From an uncultured Acidobacteriia bacterium (GTDB lineage Bacteria; Acidobacteriota; Terriglobia; Bryobacterales; Bryobacteraceae), in NCBI GenBank assembly GCA_903900705.1, contig CAIUOG010000151.1:1-50894 (forward strand): DNA of 50,894 nt, given 5' to 3'. Numbering within the stretch: the first letter of the stretch is position 1; each line of letters begins with the position of its first letter. Position numbers and translations under genes: made by a program. Under the pieces are notes generated by a model. The model was not told where the DNA came from, did not search any database, and saw only the letters and a program-made list of their open reading frames with translations. Positions 6,549-12,645 of the stretch are shown piece after piece.

Positions 6549-9344
6549 ATGCCGTCTGTTGCTGAATCGCAATCCGGTCCCGAAGCGGCGCTGCTGCGGG
6601 AGTGCCTCCGGTGCTTCTGCCATACGGGGGACCCGGATCTCCTGCCGGCCCTCGCCGGGCAGGTTGGGGCCTGGGAGGTGTTCACGGCTCTGGCGCTGGA
6701 ACAGGAAGTCGCACCGCTGCTGGCCGGTTTCCTGCGCCAAATCCGCCCGCTGGTCCCGTCCCCGGTGTTGCTTGCGCTCCACAACGAGTACCGCGCCAAT
6801 GCGAAACGCTGTCTTGTCCTCACCACCGAACTGCGCCGCATTCTGGGCGTACTGGAAGAGGCCGGCATCAGACCCCTTGTGCTGAAGGGCCTTGCGCTCG
6901 CCGGAACTCTTTATGCCGACCCCGCGCTGCGCGCCACGGGCGATCTGGATCTGCTGGTGGAGGCGTCTGAGTTGCCCCGCGCACGGGCTCTCCTCGCGCT
7001 GGCCGGATACCAGGAGCCCGGCGCCGAGGCCTATCGCCGCGCCCAGGATGCCTTTCTGCCCTGGTACACCGAACTCACGCTCCACAACCCCACCACCGGC
7101 ATCGACATCGACCTTCATTGGGAGCTTCTGCCGCGCGGTTTCCCCTCGAACGTACCGCCCGGCTTCCGCGACCGCGCCGTTCCCTTCGACCTCCACGGCG
7201 CCAGGGCGTGGACTCTCAGCCCGGCGGATACTCTGGCCTTTCTTCTCCTCCACGGCGGCAAGCACGAGTGGTCGTCTCTCAAATGGGAGGTGGATGTCCG
7301 TCTGCTTCACGGCGAACCGACCCCACCCGCCCGCGGTTCTTTCCGACATCAGCTGTACCTCGCCCTCGTTCCCGCGCCGCCGGACTGGGAGACTCTCCGC
7401 CTTCCGCGTCATCTTTACTTTGTGTACTTTCCCTGGCGTTGGTTTCGGCTGGCCTTGAAACAGTGCGGCGTCAGGGTTCCAGTACGCGAACCACACACTT
7501 CCACCGGCCACCTGCGCGAGAATACAAAGATGCTTCGTTTGCCGCTGCTGGTGCTGTTTGCGTTACTGACTTCGCTTTGCGGCAGTGCCAGCGCTCAGGA
7601 AGCGGGAGGCCGCGTGGGTGTTCCTTATGACTGGTCGCACCGCCACACCGTGTTTGCCCAGTCGGGGAGCTTCGAAACGCAGTCCGCGCTCCAGAGTGAT
7701 CCCCGCTGGTGGCACAGCCAGTACCGGAAGTCGATGCCCCTGTTCAACGCGCCCGCCGGGCCCCCGCTCCGCGCGCGGGATGACCAGGGTGGCGGCAATT
7801 CCGGCAACGGCGGCGGTGGTCATGACGACGCGGACGATGATGGTCACGAAGGCGACAGCGGCAAGACGCAGGGCGCCGGAGCCAAGGTCGACTGGGGTGA
7901 ATCCCTTGGTACCTCTGCCCTCACCTATGGCGCGGCCGGAAACTACCCCGCCAAGTATTCGTTTAATGCCGCCAACCCGACGCCGGACTGCACCAACGAT
8001 TTTGTGGTTTTCACTCTGCCCACCGGCACTACAACCAAAGCCAACCTGGTAGCCTTCAAAAACCTGTATGTGGATAACAGCGGAACCGGTGTCTGCCCCG
8101 GTACGCTGCCCGTTGCCCTGTTCACCTACAACGCTTCCCAAAACGCGGGTTCGCTGGTGTCTTCCCCCGCGCTCTCGCTCGATGGCAAGCAGATCGCGTT
8201 CATCGAAAACGCCTCGTCCGCCCAGTTCCACGTGGTGAAATGGCGGGCGGGCGATGTTGCCGCGACGGTGGGTTCCCCGGTCAATACCGCAAAAATGGTC
8301 AACTGCGCCACCAACGGCGCGGTGGCGCCCTGCGAGTACAGCCTGATTTACAACACGGGCGCGGCCACTCTTTCCGCGCCGTACATCGACTATGCCACGG
8401 ACACCGCCTATGTCTCCAACGATGGCGGCAAGATCGTGGCCATCTCCCCGGTCTTCGGCGGTGGTCAGCCAGCGATCCGGTTCACCATTACTGTCGCGGG
8501 CAGCGGCACTATGACCGCTCCGGTGTATGACTCGGTCTCGAAAAATCTCTTCGTCGCCGATAAGACAGGCAAGCTGTACTACATCCGGACGGCCGCCACC
8601 TCAAACGGCGCCTGCGCTACGGGTTCGGCACCCTGCCTCGGGACGCCTACGCTGAACGTCTCCAATGGCAAGGCGATTGTGGAAACGCCTGTCGTCGATT
8701 CGGCCAGCGGCACGGTCTTCGTCTTCTCGAACAGTTCTCCCACCGGAACGAACTCCTCCGTGGTACAGACCGATACGAAGCTGAGTACGTCGCGAGTAGC
8801 CACCGTCGGCCCGGCGGGCACCCAGAACGCCTTCGCGGGCGCTTTCAGTAACAGCTACTTCAACAGCCCCGCGACCGGGATGCTCTACGTCTGCGGCACT
8901 CTCGCCGGAAACATCCCTCAGCTTTACGGCATCTCATTCACGGGCACCCTGATGAACACCGGCACCGCCGCGAAGGGGCCCCTGGCGCTCGCTACCGCCA
9001 CCACCGGATGCTCCGCGCTGACGGAGGTCTTTAACCAGTCACTGGCGAAGGACGAGTTGTACCTCAGCGTCGCGACCCGCTGCTCCGCCACCATTACGGG
9101 CGGCTGCGTGAAGCGCTTCGATATCACTTCCACCTTCCCCACGGCAATCACCAACGCGGTTGCCGAAAACGGCGGCACCACCGGCCTGGTGATCGATAAC
9201 GTGAGTAACGGGGCGAGCGGCAATGCCAGCCAGACCAATATTTACTTCGTCACGAAGAGCACCCAGTCCTGCTCGAAATACACGACCGGAACGCAGGCGA
9301 CGGCCAACTGCGCCGTGAAGCTGACGCAGGCGGCCTTACAATGA
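6549..9344 (+). CDS. Nucleotidyltransferase (NTP_transf_5-like) joined in frame to a secreted beta-propeller protein
   Basis: This is one uninterrupted frame of 931 codons from ATG 6549 (TTG 6531 is an earlier alternative). Residues about 1-325 form a nucleotidyltransferase: GDLDLLV gives the metal-binding Asp132/Asp134, and IDIDLHWEL gives Asp188. The ending APPDWETLRLP...FRLALK is typical of the family. Between KWEVDVRLL and SFRHQLYLALV, however, some 60-90 residues usual in this family seem to be missing. From residue 328 a perfect signal sequence begins, followed by the propeller described in the next entry. As one chain it would be a type II membrane protein with the enzyme inside and the propeller outside. 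Otherwise the second part is translated from its own ATG. NTP_transf_5 proteins accompany HprK-like kinases in some RiPP loci, which fits the divergent genes. Confidence 0.75.
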   Translation: MPSVAESQSGPEAALLRECLRCFCHTGDPDLLPALAGQVGAWEVFTALALEQEVAPLLAGFLRQIRPLVPSPVLLALHNEYRANAKRCLVLTTELRRILGVLEEAGIRPLVLKGLALAGTLYADPALRATGDLDLLVEASELPRARALLALAGYQEPGAEAYRRAQDAFLPWYTELTLHNPTTGIDIDLHWELLPRGFPSNVPPGFRDRAVPFDLHGARAWTLSPADTLAFLLLHGGKHEWSSLKWEVDVRLLHGEPTPPARGSFRHQLYLALVPAPPDWETLRLPRHLYFVYFPWRWFRLALKQCGVRVPVREPHTSTGHLRENTKMLRLPLLVLFALLTSLCGSASAQEAGGRVGVPYDWSHRHTVFAQSGSFETQSALQSDPRWWHSQYRKSMPLFNAPAGPPLRARDDQGGGNSGNGGGGHDDADDDGHEGDSGKTQGAGAKVDWGESLGTSALTYGAAGNYPAKYSFNAANPTPDCTNDFVVFTLPTGTTTKANLVAFKNLYVDNSGTGVCPGTLPVALFTYNASQNAGSLVSSPALSLDGKQIAFIENASSAQFHVVKWRAGDVAATVGSPVNTAKMVNCATNGAVAPCEYSLIYNTGAATLSAPYIDYATDTAYVSNDGGKIVAISPVFGGGQPAIRFTITVAGSGTMTAPVYDSVSKNLFVADKTGKLYYIRTAATSNGACATGSAPCLGTPTLNVSNGKAIVETPVVDSASGTVFVFSNSSPTGTNSSVVQTDTKLSTSRVATVGPAGTQNAFAGAFSNSYFNSPATGMLYVCGTLAGNIPQLYGISFTGTLMNTGTAAKGPLALATATTGCSALTEVFNQSLAKDELYLSVATRCSATITGGCVKRFDITSTFPTAITNAVAENGGTTGLVIDNVSNGASGNASQTNIYFVTKSTQSCSKYTTGTQATANCAVKLTQAALQ
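7530..9344 (+). CDS. Secreted beta-propeller protein, possible internal start within the fused frame
   Basis: ATG 7530 begins a textbook signal peptide (LPLLVLFALLTSLCGSASAQ), so this 604-residue section probably acts outside the cytoplasm. After the signal comes VPYDWSHRHTVF and DPRWWHSQYR, which I recognise only loosely from secreted acidobacterial proteins. A Gly/Asp/His-rich low-complexity linker (about residues 88-115) follows. The rest has repeated blades such as APVYDSVSKNLFVADKTGKLYYI and TPVVDSASGTVFVFSN, resembling PQQ/WD40-type propellers. No enzymatic motif is seen. A ribosome-binding site before ATG 7530 is weak (GCGAGAA). The stop TGA is shared with the ATG of the small peptide gene (ATGA). 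Confidence 0.6.
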   Translation: MLRLPLLVLFALLTSLCGSASAQEAGGRVGVPYDWSHRHTVFAQSGSFETQSALQSDPRWWHSQYRKSMPLFNAPAGPPLRARDDQGGGNSGNGGGGHDDADDDGHEGDSGKTQGAGAKVDWGESLGTSALTYGAAGNYPAKYSFNAANPTPDCTNDFVVFTLPTGTTTKANLVAFKNLYVDNSGTGVCPGTLPVALFTYNASQNAGSLVSSPALSLDGKQIAFIENASSAQFHVVKWRAGDVAATVGSPVNTAKMVNCATNGAVAPCEYSLIYNTGAATLSAPYIDYATDTAYVSNDGGKIVAISPVFGGGQPAIRFTITVAGSGTMTAPVYDSVSKNLFVADKTGKLYYIRTAATSNGACATGSAPCLGTPTLNVSNGKAIVETPVVDSASGTVFVFSNSSPTGTNSSVVQTDTKLSTSRVATVGPAGTQNAFAGAFSNSYFNSPATGMLYVCGTLAGNIPQLYGISFTGTLMNTGTAAKGPLALATATTGCSALTEVFNQSLAKDELYLSVATRCSATITGGCVKRFDITSTFPTAITNAVAENGGTTGLVIDNVSNGASGNASQTNIYFVTKSTQSCSKYTTGTQATANCAVKLTQAALQ

Positions 9345-9517
9345 GGCAAATGGGACAGGACAAGACAGAAACAGCGCACGAGCCGAAAAAGGAAGCGAAA
9401 AAGCCTTACGTGAAGCCCGCGTTTGTCTTCGAGCGCGCGTTTGAAACCATGGCGCTTTCCTGTGGCAAGATCAATACCACCCAGGCGCAGTGCCGTTTCA
9501 ACCGCAAGAATTCCTAG
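9341..9517 (+). CDS. Candidate RiPP precursor peptide, 58 residues
   Basis: This small frame starts at ATG 9341, overlapping the upstream stop (ATGA), or at ATG 9350 with GAGG before it. It ends at TAG 9515-9517 and fills a gap with no other gene. The first 20 residues are charged (Lys/Glu-rich). Then comes KKPYVKPAFVFERAF, a YxxP-hydrophobic pattern like leader motifs bound by PqqD-type recognition elements. The tail begins at MALSCGK (Cys41) and includes Cys51, polar Thr/Gln/Asn residues and a basic C-terminus, with no membrane segment. The position beside radical SAM, PqqD-like, HprK-like, peptidase and nucleotidyltransferase genes makes it the best substrate candidate. The role is inferred; no homologue could be searched. 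Confidence 0.65.
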   Translation: MRQMGQDKTETAHEPKKEAKKPYVKPAFVFERAFETMALSCGKINTTQAQCRFNRKNS

Positions 9518-9520
9518 CGC

Positions 9521-10309
9521 TTACTGCGGCGAACTTGCGCTCACCGGGACGGGGTTGAAGTTGCATCCGGCGGGGTCTGTGCAGTTCCGGATACTCCCGG
9601 CCGCGGCAAAGCTGGATACGGTGGCAACTCCGGCCGCCGCGCCACCCGCGGCAATCGCGGAAACGCCGAAAGTGCCCAGGCCGGCCGCTGTTCCCGCCGC
9701 AGTCCCGGAAATGACGCCGCCCGCCGCGCTGCCTGCCGCGACCGCGCCTGCCCCCACGCCGCCGGCAGCCACGCCGGGCAGCGCGCTCAGGATTCCTTTC
9801 TCATTGCAGGCGCGCCGTCCGTCTTCCAGAAAAGCTCCCTTTTCGATGAACCGGGTCACTGCGTTGTTCTTTGGCGTCAGCCGCACATAGCCTTTCGAAG
9901 GAGTCGGGGGCACAAACAGCCTCCCGGCCGCGCAGATACTCACCCGTCCGCCGAACGCTTCAAAGCCCGCCGCGCCGCTTTCGAGGAAGACATACGTCTG
10001 ACTGCCGGCTTCCGAGCCCAGCCGGAAACGCGAATCGTGCTCGAAGGTCAGCCGATTCTTTTCGGGCGTGGTGAGCAGGGCGGGGGCGGAACTGATCACC
10101 ACGGTGCTGTTCTTCTGAACCGGGAATACGGGCGCAGCCGCCGGATTCATCTTCGTCCCGTCGATGGTTACGGGCGCGATGCTGGAGATGCTGCCCGCGA
10201 GATCCACCTTCGGCGATTGAGCCAAAGCGGACAGCGCTATCGTGAGGCCAGCCGAAATCAGACGCCGCCGGGAATTCATAACCCTCATGGTAACCGCGAA
10301 ACGGTCCAT
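9521..10309 (-). CDS. Secreted FecR-like protein with Gly/Ala-rich C-terminal region
   Basis: This is a 262-residue protein. ATG 10309 overlaps the upstream stop by 1 nt (TGATG) and has GGGAG 8 nt before it; ATG 10279 gives a more compact signal peptide (RRRLISAGLTIALSALAQ). Residues about 30-165 resemble FecR-type domains: repeated beta strands with TVVISSAPALL, RFRLG and YVFLESGAAGFEA. The C-terminal third is a Gly/Ala glycine-zipper-like segment that could insert in a membrane or pack helices. The chain ends with two Cys in NCTDPAGCNF. The stop lies 3 bp from the stop of the convergent peptide gene. FecR-like proteins are often in polysaccharide loci, as here. Function unknown. Confidence 0.7.
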   Translation of the reverse strand: MDRFAVTMRVMNSRRRLISAGLTIALSALAQSPKVDLAGSISSIAPVTIDGTKMNPAAAPVFPVQKNSTVVISSAPALLTTPEKNRLTFEHDSRFRLGSEAGSQTYVFLESGAAGFEAFGGRVSICAAGRLFVPPTPSKGYVRLTPKNNAVTRFIEKGAFLEDGRRACNEKGILSALPGVAAGGVGAGAVAAGSAAGGVISGTAAGTAAGLGTFGVSAIAAGGAAAGVATVSSFAAAGSIRNCTDPAGCNFNPVPVSASSPQ

Positions 10310-11475
10310 CAGGGAAGCTCCCGCAGTACCACATCATCGACCCAGACCGTACCGCGCGGTCGATTTTCGAAGTTCCAGGACGGCGCGCGATGCAGGCGGA
10401 GCCAGACCATATGCGCCGGGGCGCTCACGGTGAACGCGGCTGCCACGGGCGTCCAGTCGTTCGTGCCGGTCAGCGACTCGGTATCCCGTCTCAGGCCGCC
10501 GTCCTCCACCCGCAGTCGCAGCCCTTCGTCGGTGCTGAAGCGGTCGGTTCGGACCCACGCGGTCAGGCGGTAGCGGCCCGGGTTCAGCCAGAGCCGCTGA
10601 CCCACGTGATGGAAATCGACATTCTCCGCCTGAGTGAAATCGAGGCGAAGGGAGGCCGCGCCGGTATGTGCGGTTTTGAGGTCCCGGGAGATGTGGACGC
10701 CCGGAAATTCCGAGGTCTGCCAGTCGAAGCTCCGGGCCTCCTGCCCGGCTTCGCCGCCGGACCAGCCTTCAAAGCCGCCCTCGAAAACGCGGTTCCCTGG
10801 CTGGTAGCCAGCCGCCAGGTGCCGCTGCCAGACCTCCGACGCGGCTGCCGGGGCGTCGTGCCGCAGCAGCCAGTCCGCCCAGAAGCGCGCCTGGGGTACG
10901 GTGGCGTTCTTCGCGGTTTCCAGCCAGCGCCACATTTCCGAGGCCTCCGCCCGGTCGCCCCGGCCGGCCAGATAGCGGAAGTAGCTCTCCGCCGCCCGCC
11001 GGTTGGCTCTGATTCCAAGCCGCCGGATCTGTTCCTGACCGCCCCCGAACTGCCGATACGCACTGAAAACCATCTCGTCGAACTCCGATGTTTCCGCCAG
11101 AACCCTGGAGCCGAGTTCCAGCCCGGGCGGGGCCTCCCCATTTTCAAAGTGGAAGCTCGCCGCGCGAAAGGTCAGTTGAGGCGAGGCCGGACCGAGTTCG
11201 AGCGACTTCCCGAAGCAGTAACGCGCCAGTTCCCGTTGCTTCGTATCGCCGGAATTGCTCAACGCCACGGCAAGATCCGACCAACGGTAGGGCATCGCCG
11301 GATCGGCCTCCGCGGCACGCCGGAACCACTCCGCGGCCGATGCGTCGCCCTGCCACATTTTGCGGTAACCTTCGTTGGCCAGTTCCTGCGGAGCCTCCAG
11401 ATGTCCGGCTTCGAACGCCGCGAAGCCCAGCAAAAGCCCCAGAATGGAAGGCATTCGACGAGCGACCGCAATCAT
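10309..11475 (-). CDS. TPR protein with C-terminal carbohydrate-binding-like domain
   Basis: This 388-residue envelope protein has an N-terminal hydrophobic segment (MPSILGLLLGFAAFEAG) that is probably a signal or anchor. TPR-like helices follow at about 30-220 (for example EGYRKMWQGDASAAEWFRRAAEADP). A jelly-roll domain resembling carbohydrate-binding modules fills about 230-388 (HTGAASLRLDFTQ, YRLTAWVRTD, GTVWVDDVVL). It is divergent from the exopolysaccharide exporter and coupled (TGATG) to the FecR-like gene, so an accessory role in exopolysaccharide assembly or surface attachment is plausible. No catalytic residues are evident. Confidence 0.8.
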   Translation of the reverse strand: MIAVARRMPSILGLLLGFAAFEAGHLEAPQELANEGYRKMWQGDASAAEWFRRAAEADPAMPYRWSDLAVALSNSGDTKQRELARYCFGKSLELGPASPQLTFRAASFHFENGEAPPGLELGSRVLAETSEFDEMVFSAYRQFGGGQEQIRRLGIRANRRAAESYFRYLAGRGDRAEASEMWRWLETAKNATVPQARFWADWLLRHDAPAAASEVWQRHLAAGYQPGNRVFEGGFEGWSGGEAGQEARSFDWQTSEFPGVHISRDLKTAHTGAASLRLDFTQAENVDFHHVGQRLWLNPGRYRLTAWVRTDRFSTDEGLRLRVEDGGLRRDTESLTGTNDWTPVAAAFTVSAPAHMVWLRLHRAPSWNFENRPRGTVWVDDVVLRELP

Positions 11476-11562
11476 GAATCCGCCCCCCGCACGAGTGGAG
11501 TGTTGGTTCTTCCCGGATTGTTGCAGCCGTGCGCGCGAAGCATGCCTTCTTTGTTTACGCTA

Positions 11563-11576
11563 TCGTACCGGTACGA
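11563..11576. promoter_or_regulatory. 14-bp perfect palindrome upstream of the exopolysaccharide operon
   Basis: TCGTACCGGTACGA is its own reverse complement over all 14 bases. It lies about 17 bp upstream of a TATAAC hexamer (11593-11598), so it would cover the -35 region of a promoter for the exporter gene. It is also 87 bp from the divergent TPR gene start. A dimeric repressor or activator site is the natural reading. No regulator gene is adjacent. Confidence 0.45.
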
Positions 11577-11577
11577 A

Positions 11578-11607
11578 TTTGCGTCGCAAAATTATAACGT
11601 CGCATAA
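11578..11607 (+). promoter_or_regulatory. A/T-rich promoter-like stretch with repeated CGTCGCA
   Basis: This short A/T-rich island in GC-rich surroundings contains TATAAC (11593-11598), a plausible -10 element. CGTCGCA occurs twice, at 11582-11588 and 11598-11604, flanking it. It lies immediately before the first in-frame ATG (11608) of the exporter frame and about 85 bp before the preferred start. Promoter function is inferred. Confidence 0.35.
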
Positions 11608-11691
11608 ATGAAACGTATACTAAGACAAATACGGTATCAGCGGTCTATGGCCCCCACTTGTGTGAAGTCGCAGACGTTTTCAGGTTCCGGG

Positions 11692-12645
11692 ATGTCTGTC
11701 CGGTCGAGGTTCCTCGGCGCGGTAGTCGGAGTATTGCTGTTCCTGACGTGCCTGTACGGCCAGGTTCCCGCGACCATGTCCTCGTACGTGCTGGGGCAGG
11801 GCGACCAGGTGACTCTCCGCGTTGTGGAGGCCGACGAAATTCCGGACAAGCCGTTTCGCATCGACGAGAAGGGCTCCATTGATGTCCCGATGATCGGCGC
11901 GGTGCATGCCGCCGGGCTCACGGTCCACGAGTTGCAGACCCTTCTGGTGACCCGCTTCACGGCCTTTATCAAAAATCCACAGGTTGCGGTCTTTGTGAAT
12001 GAAATGCGCAGCCAGCCGGTTTCCGTGCTGGGCGCCGTCAATCTGCCGGGCGTTCACCAACTGCAGGGGCACAAGACCCTGGTGGAAGTTCTGGCCACGG
12101 CGGGAGGGTTGAAGCCCGATGCGGGTTACAGCGTTCGGATTACCCGCCACATGGAGTGGGGCCAGGTGCCGCTTCCGGGTTCCAGCGTCACCCCGGACGG
12201 CCTCTACAGCGTTGGCGAGGTCGGGCTGAAAGGCCTGCTCGAAGCGAAGAATCCGGCGGACAACATTGCCGTGATGCCCAACGACGTGCTTACCATCCCG
12301 GTGGCGGAGATGATCTATGTTCTGGGCGACGTTCGCAAATCCGGCGGGTTCGTGCTGGGTGAGCGCAAGGGCGTGTCCGTGCTGCAGGCCCTGGCCATGG
12401 CGGAGGGAACTACCCCTCTCGCGCGCAGCAATGAAGCGCGGATTTTGCGCAACAGCCCGGGCTCGGAGGTCCGCGCCGAAATACCTGTGGATCTGAAAAA
12501 AATCATGAACGGGCAGGCCATCGATATCGCCATGCAGTCGAACGATGTCCTTTTTGTTCCCACCAGCGGCGTAAAGAAAATTCGGGAAAGGGCACTGGAC
12601 GCGATCTTCGCCATCGGTTCCGGTGTGGCGATTTACAGACCCTGA
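11692..12645 (+). CDS. Polysaccharide export outer-membrane protein, Wza-like
   Basis: This 317-residue protein is expected to form the outer-membrane channel through which exopolysaccharide leaves the cell. ATG 11692 is preferred over ATG 11608 because it directly starts a signal peptide (FLGAVVGVLLFLTCLYGQ) and has CAGG 7 nt upstream. The mature part begins with YVLGQGDQVTLRV and IDEKGSIDVPMIGAVHAAGLT, the Poly_export signature. SLBB-like repeats follow (PVSVLGAVNLPGVHQLQG and IYVLGDVRKSGGFVLG). No lipobox Cys is present. The stop overlaps the tyrosine-kinase start (TGATG), the usual order of exporter and co-polymerase genes. Confidence 0.9.
   Translation: MSVRSRFLGAVVGVLLFLTCLYGQVPATMSSYVLGQGDQVTLRVVEADEIPDKPFRIDEKGSIDVPMIGAVHAAGLTVHELQTLLVTRFTAFIKNPQVAVFVNEMRSQPVSVLGAVNLPGVHQLQGHKTLVEVLATAGGLKPDAGYSVRITRHMEWGQVPLPGSSVTPDGLYSVGEVGLKGLLEAKNPADNIAVMPNDVLTIPVAEMIYVLGDVRKSGGFVLGERKGVSVLQALAMAEGTTPLARSNEARILRNSPGSEVRAEIPVDLKKIMNGQAIDIAMQSNDVLFVPTSGVKKIRERALDAIFAIGSGVAIYRP

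Noticed and set aside
6522-7511. A 330-codon N-terminal extension of the S26-like peptidase
   Set aside because: It is antisense to the nucleotidyltransferase region. The family N-terminus and a ribosome-binding site are found at ATG 6521.
4014-9517. A classical lasso-peptide cluster
   Set aside because: HprK-like, PqqD-like and nucleotidyltransferase genes occur in such clusters, but there is no asparagine-synthetase-like cyclase and no transglutaminase-type leader peptidase here.
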